Source: SAR202 cluster bacterium bin22
GTDB lineage: Bacteria; Chloroflexota; Dehalococcoidia; Lucifugimonadales; UBA3495
Length of the DNA stretch: 34,861 nucleotides
NCBI GenBank assembly: GCA_002238505.1
Contig: MPMM01000027.1
Span: forward strand, 1-34,861
Direction of reading: 5' to 3'
Positions 6,745-12,001 of the stretch are shown one piece after another. The notes below the pieces were generated by a model that had not been told where the DNA came from, made no database searches, and was given only the letters and a program-made list of their open reading frames with translations. The position numbers and the translations under genes are program-made. Position 1 is the stretch's first letter. Every line of letters begins with the position of its first letter.

Positions 6745-7068
6745 CTAAAGAACGATTTGACTGGGTTTCGGAAAAGGCCCTTCATCCGGGTATTGCCCGT
6801 AGCAGCAAATAATCAGGGAATCCCCGATCTCCATGCGACGGGCCGAAGCGCCTCTGCCCTCCACCATGCCGGGTTCTCCCTTGAGGGCATAGGTGGTATG
6901 CACCGAGCCGGTCCTGGGATTGTAGATATAGACCTGCTCGTATTTCTTGATTCCGACCTGGTGCATCAGTTCAGGGCCGAGCGCGATTGACCCCTCATAG
7001 TCGGGCTGAATGCCAGTGACGATTGCGCCGTGAATCTTGGCGCGGAGGAAAGTTCTCATGGGTTTCAA
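6745..7068 (-). CDS. aspartate 1-decarboxylase (PanD)-like protein
   Basis: 107 aa against about 126 for E. coli PanD. It aligns along its length: FLRAKIHGAIVT matches the N-terminal strand with the substrate Lys (K11, E. coli K9) and His (H13, H11). DYEGSIAL holds the self-cleavage pair G26-S27 (G24-S25), which creates the pyruvoyl group. HTTYALKGE holds T59 and Y60 (T57, Y58). GRGASARRMEIGDSLIICCY matches the NGAAA...GDIVII core. However, the substrate-binding Arg (R54) corresponds to V56 and the NGAA Asn (N72) to Arg, with a short deletion before it. PanD makes beta-alanine for pantothenate/CoA. Processing may survive while the usual activity is altered or lost. Last gene of the leftward operon, ATGA-coupled to its neighbour. 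Confidence 0.8.
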   Translation of the reverse strand: MKPMRTFLRAKIHGAIVTGIQPDYEGSIALGPELMHQVGIKKYEQVYIYNPRTGSVHTTYALKGEPGMVEGRGASARRMEIGDSLIICCYGQYPDEGPFPKPSQIVL

Positions 7069-7295
7069 AGAGGCTTCAGCCCTAATTGTACGGATTCAAG
7101 GCCCCTGATTATAGAAAACTGTCTAAAGACAACTCGAGCCGCGGACATAGCGACCGTTTGGGTCGGGCTGGCGTTATCCGATAAAGACATATTCTCCACC
7201 ACCAAGGAATCTTCTATAGCAGGCAGAGCCCCATCATAATTCTCAATTCGCAAGAGAATCTCCCCAGTCTCCGCATTAGATAGAATCAATAGCAC
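7065..7295 (-). CDS. hypothetical small protein
   Basis: 76 aa, ATGA-coupled to the PanD-like gene. It begins MLLILSNAETGEILLRIENY, which reads like two beta strands joined by a turn, followed by an acidic stretch and a Ser/Ala/Val-rich C-terminus. It has no Cys and no recognised family. Coupling to the PanD-like gene makes a functional link possible but unproven. Confidence 0.6.
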   Translation of the reverse strand: MLLILSNAETGEILLRIENYDGALPAIEDSLVVENMSLSDNASPTQTVAMSAARVVFRQFSIIRGLESVQLGLKPL

Positions 7296-7530
7296 GGTTT
7301 CCCTCCTTTTTGGGTTTTCTCATTTTGAATATTCGGTTCCTGATCTCGTTCCCCACGTCCTTCAGACGCCGTCCCTGGAACTCCCCGCAGAAATTGCAGT
7401 AGAAGCGGCGATGCGGGCCGTATCGGGTCGCATGGACGAATACCGGAGCGCCGTCGAATAGCAGAGGGGAACGGCCGGCGACGACTCCCCAGCGGCCCTT
7501 GTTCCCTGTCTGCATGAATCGGATTTTCAT
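7276..7530 (-). CDS. hypothetical protein with CxxC motif
   Basis: 84 aa; starts 3 bp after the upstream gene and overlaps the next by 20 bp. A CNFC pair lies in HRRFYCNFCGEFQGRRLKDV near residues 41-60, followed by a basic tail (RNRIFKMRKPKKEG). This suggests a small zinc- or nucleic-acid-binding protein. The alternative frame over the same bases gives a low-complexity Arg/Pro protein and is rejected. Confidence 0.6.
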   Translation of the reverse strand: MKIRFMQTGNKGRWGVVAGRSPLLFDGAPVFVHATRYGPHRRFYCNFCGEFQGRRLKDVGNEIRNRIFKMRKPKKEGNRAIDSI

Positions 7531-7533
7531 GTC

Positions 7534-7818
7534 TCAATACAGCCCCATTCTTGGAAGTTGCCCATCATAATAGCCCTTGTAAGGTTTAAGAGCCTGCGCC
7601 ATCAAAGACTGCTGAATATGGGTTCTTCTGGCATTCTCCTGGAACTCAAAAGCGAATCGAACCAGATTCTTTCGGTCTCGCCGGCGAATGAAACCAGATC
7701 GCACCAGATCCAGAGGCTTCGTGTGCGTGTGTACTCCGTAAAGAGTGTAGCTTTCTGGGAATCTCATTTCAATACAGTCCCAGCCAGTCACCCGATCAAT
7801 CATTTGTCTCTTGTTCAC
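7534..7818 (-). CDS. hypothetical basic protein
   Basis: 94 aa. Basic and aromatic (YTLYGVHTHTKPLDLVRSGF, then RRRDRKNLVRFAFEFQENAR). It overlaps the upstream gene by 23 bp; an internal ATG at 7803 would reduce this to 8 bp. Not recognised. Confidence 0.55.
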   Translation of the reverse strand: MNKRQMIDRVTGWDCIEMRFPESYTLYGVHTHTKPLDLVRSGFIRRRDRKNLVRFAFEFQENARRTHIQQSLMAQALKPYKGYYDGQLPRMGLY

Positions 7819-7999
7819 GATGAGTCTCCTTTTCCAATGATTCTATTCGGTCGTCCACCGAACGCAACAGGGCTTCCAGCCAGCTCAAGTCCAGCACCAT
7901 TCTTCCACTATGGCTCTGGTTGACAACGGTTTCTCCGTTCTGGGCCAGCCGGATCGCCAAGGCAAGCCGGTCTTTGAACGAGAGCTGATGGTCGTTCAT
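7796..7999 (-). CDS. hypothetical coiled-coil protein
   Basis: 67 aa, ATGA-coupled to the GNAT-like gene upstream. The C-terminal half is a charged coiled coil (LSWLEALLRSVDDRIESLEK). It resembles the C-terminal half of the protein at 8508-8699 (INALERYLVDLERRIKRLEK), which suggests an old duplication within the operon. Confidence 0.55.
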   Translation of the reverse strand: MNDHQLSFKDRLALAIRLAQNGETVVNQSHSGRMVLDLSWLEALLRSVDDRIESLEKETHREQETND

Positions 8000-8511
8000 C
8001 CGCTTGATTTCTCCTGTGGGGCATCTCCATTGATTCCCCTGACCCAGACCATGGATAGAGGGCTGTAGCCCTGTCTCTCGATCATCACTTCGGATTCCTT
8101 CTCAGGGGAGAGTCCGGGCCGCGTCAGATGAACATTGACCGCATAGTGAATATTGGCCCCGTACTCCATACCGGCAATTCGGGCCGCTTCATCTCTCAAT
8201 GGACGAGTCGCTCCTTTGACCGTTGGATCAACCCGCAAAAGCAGCTCATGAAGAAACCGGAAATTAGGGGTAAACAGGTCCTTTATGACGCAGCCCCACA
8301 GGCACCCGTTTTCATTCCAGATCCAGAAATGGCCAGATTCCTGTCCCTCATTGTTCATGCAGATAACAATGGACTTGGCAATATGGTCGTAGTCGAAAGG
8401 CCGGAAGTACCAGGCCATTCCCTGGCCCTGAGCGTCCGCTCCTTTTGAGCAGACGCGCTCCAGTGTCTCCAGCCAGGGCTCGATATGCCGGACAGAGGTA
8501 ATGCGGTTCAT
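7996..8511 (-). CDS. GNAT-like N-acetyltransferase domain protein
   Basis: 171 aa, ATGA-coupled on both sides. It has the phage-type GNAT core: a strand block (SGHFWIWNENGCLWGCVIKD), FTPNF, then the beta4-like HELLLRVDPTVKGATRPLRD near residues 88-107, and an amphipathic helix ending at a Gly-Ala (DEAARIAGMEYGANIHYAV). The usual Q/R-x-x-G-x-G/A loop is poorly conserved (VKGATRP), so CoA binding is uncertain. In enterobacteria the GNAT-fold protein PanZ activates PanD self-cleavage, which makes the shared operon with the PanD-like gene interesting, but no specific PanZ signature is visible. Confidence 0.5.
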   Translation of the reverse strand: MNRITSVRHIEPWLETLERVCSKGADAQGQGMAWYFRPFDYDHIAKSIVICMNNEGQESGHFWIWNENGCLWGCVIKDLFTPNFRFLHELLLRVDPTVKGATRPLRDEAARIAGMEYGANIHYAVNVHLTRPGLSPEKESEVMIERQGYSPLSMVWVRGINGDAPQEKSSG

Positions 8512-8699
8512 CGGTGCGTGAGCCCGTGTTCGGCGGCGGCTTTCTCAAGACGTTTGATCCGCCTCTCCAGATCCACCAGGTATCGCTCCAGGGCATTGAT
8601 GGACAGGACTTCTCCTGCGGCCGCTATGTCCCTGTAGTTGAGCTCTTCCTCGGTGGGGAGGCGGGTGATTTTCAGTTCGTCAAATCTGCTGATGGTCAT
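8508..8699 (-). CDS. hypothetical coiled-coil protein
   Basis: 63 aa from the ATG at 8699, chosen because GGAGGAAG lies just upstream; a longer version would overlap the zinc-ribbon gene. Charged C-terminal coiled coil (INALERYLVDLERRIKRLEK) similar to the protein at 7796-7999. ATGA-coupled to the GNAT-like gene. Confidence 0.6.
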   Translation of the reverse strand: MTISRFDELKITRLPTEEELNYRDIAAAGEVLSINALERYLVDLERRIKRLEKAAAEHGLTHR

Positions 8700-8703
8700 C
8701 GGT

Positions 8704-8844
8704 TCATTCTTCCTCCGGAGTGGCGTAAAGACAGGACGGGCAGACCTGCCCATCCTCCAGTGCTTCCATTTCGACCCCGCAGGCCGGACAATCCGAGTCG
8801 CTGCCTAGATGGGCGAAGCGGTGTTCTCTATCGAACTCGTTCAT
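8704..8844 (-). CDS. 46-aa zinc-ribbon protein
   Basis: Begins MNEFDREHRFAHLGSDSDCP and holds two CxxC knuckles, CPAC and CPSC, 16 residues apart in an acidic protein. This is a typical small zinc ribbon. Its start overlaps the stop of the preceding 33-aa frame (ATGA). It was probably missed by length cut-offs. It may bind nucleic acid or a host polymerase, but no target can be read from the sequence. Confidence 0.65.
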   Translation of the reverse strand: MNEFDREHRFAHLGSDSDCPACGVEMEALEDGQVCPSCLYATPEEE

Positions 8845-8942
8845 GCGTGTAACGCCGCTGGTCGCACCCGAGAAGGACCGCTGGAGGATTCTAGCGGCGG
8901 TGGACTGAAATGCGACCAGGGCGATCTGGGTGTGAAATTCAT
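8841..8942 (-). CDS. 33-aa peptide, ATGA-coupled at both ends
   Basis: Open frame MNFTPRSPWSHFSPPPLESS and on, rich in Ser/Pro. The start overlaps the stop of the ribbon-helix-helix gene and the stop overlaps the start of the zinc-ribbon gene. Coupling at both ends supports translation. However, the composition is poor, and a different frame over the same bases reads more protein-like and runs in frame into the zinc-ribbon gene, though without a start codon. It may be a coupling peptide only. Confidence 0.35.
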   Translation of the reverse strand: MNFTPRSPWSHFSPPPLESSSGPSRVRPAALHA

Positions 8943-9088
8943 CGGGATTCTTCCTCGATGCCGAGGAACTTGTACAGGGCCAGCCGGATGACCTTGTTCG
9001 CCGACAGCCCGGACTTCTCCGAATATTCGGCGACGGCCTTCTTCAGCCGGTCGCTGAGGCGGAGGGAAATGACGTTTCTGTGTGCCAT
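8939..9088 (-). CDS. ribbon-helix-helix (Arc/CopG-type) regulator
   Basis: 49 aa, MAHRNVISLRLSDRLKKAVA followed by EYSEKSGLSANKVIRLALYK. The beta strand NVISLRLS and two helices are the canonical RHH fold: the strand enters the DNA major groove and the protein binds as a dimer of dimers to inverted repeats. First gene of the leftward operon. A TAGACT box lies exactly 7 nt upstream of the ATG and overlaps the inverted repeat GTAGT-CT-ACTAC, so autoregulation is likely. Confidence 0.75.
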   Translation of the reverse strand: MAHRNVISLRLSDRLKKAVAEYSEKSGLSANKVIRLALYKFLGIEEESR

Positions 9089-9154
9089 GTCCTGTAGTCT
9101 ACTACTTTTTTAGAGTCCTCGCAACCCCTCGCCCCGACTGATAAACTTGGGCGC
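9089..9154. promoter_or_regulatory. divergent control region with inverted-repeat operator and two leaderless-type promoters
   Basis: 66 bp between two divergent RHH-type genes. Minus strand: TTGCGA, 17 bp, TAGACT (9101-9096), then 7 nt to the ATG at 9088. Plus strand: TAAACT (9142-9147), then 7 nt to the ATG at 9155, with no clear -35. An inverted repeat GTAGT-CT-ACTAC occupies 9094-9105, over the minus -10 box. The 7-nt spacing on both sides implies transcripts that start at or next to the start codon. Confidence 0.6.
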
Positions 9155-9418
9155 ATGGCTCGGCCTTATCTGACGGACGGCACTGCAGAAAACACGCGAG
9201 TGGTCAGCGGGGCCGTCTCTATTGCGCTGAAGGATTCACTGGAACGCTACCTGACCAGGCGAAAGAATTTTCACGGAAACCACAAAGGGGGATTCGAGGA
9301 AGTGATTCGGTTGGGCCTGCAAGCGGCACTGAAACAGGAAAAGGGGAGGGAGCAAAAGGCGAAGGAATTTCGCCGGCGAAACTGGAATCCCCACAACTTT
9401 GTAGAGCGATTCGATTGA
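9155..9418 (+). CDS. ribbon-helix-helix-like DNA-binding protein
   Basis: 87 aa. A strand-like VSIALKDSLERYL segment (residues 22-33) is followed by a helix (GGFEEVIRLGLQAALKQEKG) and a long basic tail, consistent with an RHH-type regulator with a longer loop. It lies divergent to the RHH gene at 9088, the typical layout of opposing phage regulators. No ribosome site is visible; a TAAACT box sits 7 nt upstream. Confidence 0.6.
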   Translation: MARPYLTDGTAENTRVVSGAVSIALKDSLERYLTRRKNFHGNHKGGFEEVIRLGLQAALKQEKGREQKAKEFRRRNWNPHNFVERFD

Positions 9419-9432
9419 GTTTTCCCCTGTGT

Positions 9433-9438
9433 TATAGT
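9433..9438 (+). promoter_or_regulatory. possible -10 box TATAGT
   Basis: TATAGT just after the stop of the 9155 gene and ahead of a 170-nt leader to the winged-helix gene. No good -35 is seen at 16-18 bp. Weak call. Confidence 0.3.
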
Positions 9439-9453
9439 TCCAACCAATAAAAA

Positions 9454-9482
9454 TCCCCGGCATGGATAGGCTATGCCGGGGA
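9454..9482 (-). terminator. 10-bp hairpin, terminator-like for leftward transcription
   Basis: TCCCCGGCAT and ATGCCGGGGA flank a 9-nt loop. On the minus strand the stem is followed by ATTTTTATT, the layout of an intrinsic terminator reading left; on the plus strand no T run follows. It would stop stray leftward transcription from entering the regulator region. It could also act in the plus-strand leader of the winged-helix gene. The rest of 9419-9610 shows no convincing gene. Confidence 0.5.
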
Positions 9483-9610
9483 ATCAAATTCGCTGATAAG
9501 GGCAGCGAGAGCAATCTGCTGAAAAGGCCAGCAAATCACGGGAACATTATACAACTCCCGTCCCCAAAGGCCCCTTCAGCGACATCCGCGCCGCGGCGCA
9601 GGAGATCGTC

Positions 9611-10042
9611 ATGGGAAAGAATACAACAGCATCCAGGAACGTCATCCCGTTTCCAAGTAAGATTCGAGAGGAAGGGAAACGTTCCTGGACTAACCATTTC
9701 AACACCTACCGAACGAAGATCATAGATACGGCCGTGCTCGATTCCCGACTAAGTTCAGGCGACAAGGAGCTGCTGGGGTTCCTGGTGTCCAAGCTGAATA
9801 GAAAAAAGGAATTTATCTGGTGGAGTCAGGAGGAAATCGCCGTGCAGCTGAGAGTCTCCCGGAAAACAATCTACAACCGGCTGACCAGGCTGAGGAAACT
9901 GGATTATGTTGACTGGGTGAAAAAACCCTCGAAAACCGGAAAGAAATGCCAGAAGGGATGGAACTGCAACATTTACAGATTGACTGGAATGGATGACTAC
10001 TACGACACCCTGAAGGACTTTTCAGAGGATGAAACCCCCTGA
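9611..10042 (+). CDS. winged-helix protein, candidate replication initiator
   Basis: 143 aa, ATG at 9611 with AGGAG upstream. The N-terminal 40 residues are disordered and basic (SRNVIPFPSKIREEGKRSW). Residues about 55-105 form a helix-turn-helix (WWSQEEIAVQLRVSRKTIYN, RLTRLRKLDYVDWVKK), and a wing-like end follows (GWNCNIYRLTG). This matches the HTH_36/DnaD-like N-domains found in phage replication proteins. The stop codon lies immediately before a large inverted-repeat array (10043-10176). No other replication gene is visible. Role as origin-binding initiator is inferred; a repressor acting on the same repeats is the alternative. Confidence 0.65.
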   Translation: MGKNTTASRNVIPFPSKIREEGKRSWTNHFNTYRTKIIDTAVLDSRLSSGDKELLGFLVSKLNRKKEFIWWSQEEIAVQLRVSRKTIYNRLTRLRKLDYVDWVKKPSKTGKKCQKGWNCNIYRLTGMDDYYDTLKDFSEDETP

Positions 10043-10176
10043 TTTACTATGGGTAACCGGTTACCCATAAACCTATAGAGTACTTAAAGGTTTATTAGGG
10101 GTTTTAAGTTTCAAAGGGGTTTTAAGATTAAAAAGTACTCAATAGGTTCTATGGGTAACCAATTACCCATAGTAAA
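10043..10176. repeat. 134-bp inverted-repeat structure, candidate replication origin
   Basis: The left arm (10043-10085) and right arm (10133-10176) are inverted copies over about 44 bp, with two substitutions at the arm centres, one elsewhere and a one-base insertion. Each arm holds a smaller palindrome: TATGGGTAACCGGTTACCCATA in the left arm, TATGGGTAA-CCAA-TTACCCATA in the right. The AT-rich 47-bp centre (10086-10132) has two exact direct repeats AGGGGTTTTAAG at 10097-10108 and 10115-10126, 18 bp apart. Nested palindromes around AT-rich direct repeats, directly downstream of a winged-helix gene, are typical of initiator-bound origins. Confidence 0.6.
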
Positions 10177-10234
10177 AACCCCACAGAGCGGGGACAGCTC
10201 TGACCCTCCGCAAGGCGGATTACTGGAGAAAGAC
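10177..10234 (+). other. leader with two small hairpins
   Basis: CAGAGC/GCTCTG (10184-10202, 7-nt loop) and TCCGC-AAG-GCGGA lie between the origin-like repeats and the next start codon, whose GGAGA ribosome site follows them. Possibly structured RNA affecting expression of the next gene. Confidence 0.35.
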
Positions 10235-10450
10235 ATGAATGAGAATAATGAAACCCCGGAAAATCAGACTTCGCTGGTAACCCGGAGATACGATCTCGAA
10301 CTCCCTGACGCTTTTCATGCCTGGCTGGATTCTTCGGCAAAGCAGATGGGATTGACCCCTGAGGGCATGGTGGAATATCTGGTGCAGAGGCAGATTCTCG
10401 ACATTGAGCAAAAGAGGGCTTTGCTGAGTCAGGCGCAGGGAGAGGCTTGA
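10235..10450 (+). CDS. ribbon-helix-helix-like small protein
   Basis: 71 aa from the ATG at 10235 with GGAGA upstream. A strand-like RYDLELPDAFHAWLDSSAKQ precedes helix GLTPEGMVEYLVQRQILDIE, a pattern like RHH proteins with an acidic N-terminal arm. It directly follows the origin-like repeats and could be a copy-control or partner protein. Function inferred weakly. Confidence 0.5.
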   Translation: MNENNETPENQTSLVTRRYDLELPDAFHAWLDSSAKQMGLTPEGMVEYLVQRQILDIEQKRALLSQAQGEA

Positions 10451-10475
10451 CGGCTGTACTACATTGTGATTGAAT
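10447..10475 (+). promoter_or_regulatory. sigma70-like promoter with TGTACTACATT operator
   Basis: TTGACG (10447-10452), 17-bp spacer, TTGAAT (10470-10475), then 6 nt to the ATG at 10482. The spacer holds TGTACTACATT (10455-10465), an 11-base exact match to the spacer of the promoter at 20888-20916. The shared word suggests a common repressor. Confidence 0.5.
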
Positions 10476-10481
10476 GAGCGC

Positions 10482-10736
10482 ATGGCAATGTTTTCAATCG
10501 GCTGGACGAAGGAGCGGTATCTCGCGCTTCTGGACGAGCAGGTCTGCGGCCTCGGCGACGAGGAGCGCGAATCTCTGGATCTGTCTCCAGTGCTGGACAT
10601 GAAGCGCCTGTATGCGGAATCTGAGCGGATCTGGAAATCCCGCCGAGGCGATGAATACTGGGAGGATTGCGGATGGTATGAACAACCCCCGTATCCTCTG
10701 GATGAATCCGTGCTGGACAACCCCAATCATTATTGA
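10482..10736 (+). CDS. hypothetical acidic protein
   Basis: 84 aa from the ATG at 10482. An acidic, Trp-rich C-terminus (DEYWEDCGWYEQPPYPLDES) follows a helical start (SIGWTKERYLALLDEQVCGL). No family recognised. Driven by the promoter directly upstream, with a 6-nt gap and no ribosome site. Confidence 0.55.
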   Translation: MAMFSIGWTKERYLALLDEQVCGLGDEERESLDLSPVLDMKRLYAESERIWKSRRGDEYWEDCGWYEQPPYPLDESVLDNPNHY

Positions 10737-10750
10737 ACTGGAGCAAGGAA

Positions 10751-11140
10751 ATGTCGATGAAACCCAAAGAAGTGGCGCACTGCCTGATTCAGGGCGCATT
10801 GTTTGCTGTGGCCCTGTTCATGGCGGCCGGATTTTTGGCCAAGGCATTGGCCGAACCTGCTTCGGAGATAGAGTTAGACATGGCCTATCTGCTCGAGCGC
10901 AAGGAGGAATTGATTCTCGAAGGTGCGGCCGGTCCCCCGGATTGTTCGGTGGTGGCGGCGAATTTGAAGTCCCTGATTGGGGCGAAGGACGATATGGTGA
11001 CACAGATTATTCAGAGAGTGGATTTTGATTCGCTGAGTCCCGAGCAAGAGGAAGCGCTGAAGGATATTGACCGGATTCTGAATGCCGTTGAGGTCCGGAT
11101 ATCAAGATACAAGAGAGCCCAGAGTAGATTCTGCAACTAG
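10751..11140 (+). CDS. secreted or membrane-anchored small protein
   Basis: 129 aa from the ATG at 10751 with GGAG upstream. N-terminal signal or anchor segment (HCLIQGALFAVALFMAAGFL, then AKALA-EPAS, a plausible cleavage site). The mature part is helical and charged with two Cys (PPDCSVV and the C-terminal FCN). A periplasmic or surface role, such as a spanin-like or exclusion protein, is possible. Not recognised. Confidence 0.6.
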   Translation: MSMKPKEVAHCLIQGALFAVALFMAAGFLAKALAEPASEIELDMAYLLERKEELILEGAAGPPDCSVVAANLKSLIGAKDDMVTQIIQRVDFDSLSPEQEEALKDIDRILNAVEVRISRYKRAQSRFCN

Positions 11141-11150
11141 TTTTCTGGTT

Positions 11151-11156
11151 TAGAAT
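11151..11156 (+). promoter_or_regulatory. possible -10 box TAGAAT before the adhesin operon
   Basis: TAGAAT in the 46-bp gap ahead of the adhesin gene, followed by a short leader with GGAGG. The -35 is not convincing. Confidence 0.25.
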
Positions 11157-11186
11157 GGAGCTGTATCACCTGAATTGGAGGCGGAT

Positions 11187-11990
11187 ATGGCCTGGGACGG
11201 ATCTGGAACATTCAACCGGACGGACGGAAGCAGAAGGGGGCGGGACGTATGGGCGCAGGCCCGTGATGCGGGAGCACTGGTAAATGCCGCTGATTCGGAT
11301 ACGCACGATAACGACTTGGCAGACGGACTTGAGAATTGCCTGACCCGAGATGGGCAGACCGCGCCTATTCAGGACCTTCCAATGTCAGGATTCAAACTCC
11401 TGAATTGCGGCGAGGCAACAGAGGATAATCAATACGCCACGCTTGCCCAGGTTCGAGATCAATCCTCGGGAGACTTTATTCAAGCCTCTGATGTTGGGGG
11501 AACGGGCGATGTTATTGCCCTGACAGTTTCTCCTGCTCCGATAACGCTGACGCCTGGATTGACCTACACCTTTTTTGCCAAGGAAACAAATACACGCGCT
11601 GTAAATATAGTATTGTCCTCCAGGGCTGCCGTACCTTTAGTGCGAGCCAACGGGACGCCGATTGCTCCAGGCGAGATCACGCCCGGCAGGTATCTTGTGG
11701 TGGTCTACAACGGACAGGAGTTCAGGTCGAACGTCACTGCCGAAGTTTCTGAGGTGGAGAACCCCTTCACTGATGCGGATGAATCCAAGCTGGACGGAAT
11801 CGAGGACAACGCCACGCGAGACCAGACAGGGACCGAGATACGGAACTTGCTGAATGGCCTGTCCGGCACTCCGTCGCTGGACGTGAATGCGGCCCAGGTG
11901 GACGGACTGAGTCTCTGGAGAGGAACGCAAGCGCAATACGATGCTATTTCCAGCAAGGATAATTCAACCGTCTACATCATTACCGGCTGA
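11187..11990 (+). CDS. tail fibre/adhesin with virion-attachment module
   Basis: 267 aa from the ATG at 11187 (GGAGG upstream). The first ~85 residues form a podovirus fibre attachment module: MAWDGSGTFNRTDGS, then [20 protein letters not shown], and EATEDNQYATLAQV. The same module starts the gene at 31088 ([33 protein letters not shown]), so the two are paralogous at the base and unrelated distally. The remainder is beta-rich and ends SLWRGTQAQYDAISSKDNST, a common fibre C-terminal motif. It is followed at 11 bp by a beta-propeller gene, probably a co-assembled tip. Confidence 0.75.
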   Translation: MAWDGSGTFNRTDGSRRGRDVWAQARDAGALVNAADSDTHDNDLADGLENCLTRDGQTAPIQDLPMSGFKLLNCGEATEDNQYATLAQVRDQSSGDFIQASDVGGTGDVIALTVSPAPITLTPGLTYTFFAKETNTRAVNIVLSSRAAVPLVRANGTPIAPGEITPGRYLVVVYNGQEFRSNVTAEVSEVENPFTDADESKLDGIEDNATRDQTGTEIRNLLNGLSGTPSLDVNAAQVDGLSLWRGTQAQYDAISSKDNSTVYIITG

Positions 11991-12001
11991 CGGAGGACAC
12001 C

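Noticed and set aside
6700-6990. Plus-strand open frame starting inside the tRNA
   Set aside because: Overlaps the tRNA and lies antisense to the PanD-like gene, which has clear family motifs.
7286-7537. Alternative minus-strand frame over the CxxC protein
   Set aside because: Arg/Pro/Gly-rich shadow; the frame 7276-7530 gives a sensible zinc-motif protein with correct spacing.
9462-9725. Open frame starting in the hairpin before the winged-helix gene
   Set aside because: Start codon lies in a stem, and the second half is Ser/Arg-rich out-of-frame reading of the winged-helix gene. The winged-helix frame itself looks coding for about 30 codons upstream of 9611 but has no start codon there.
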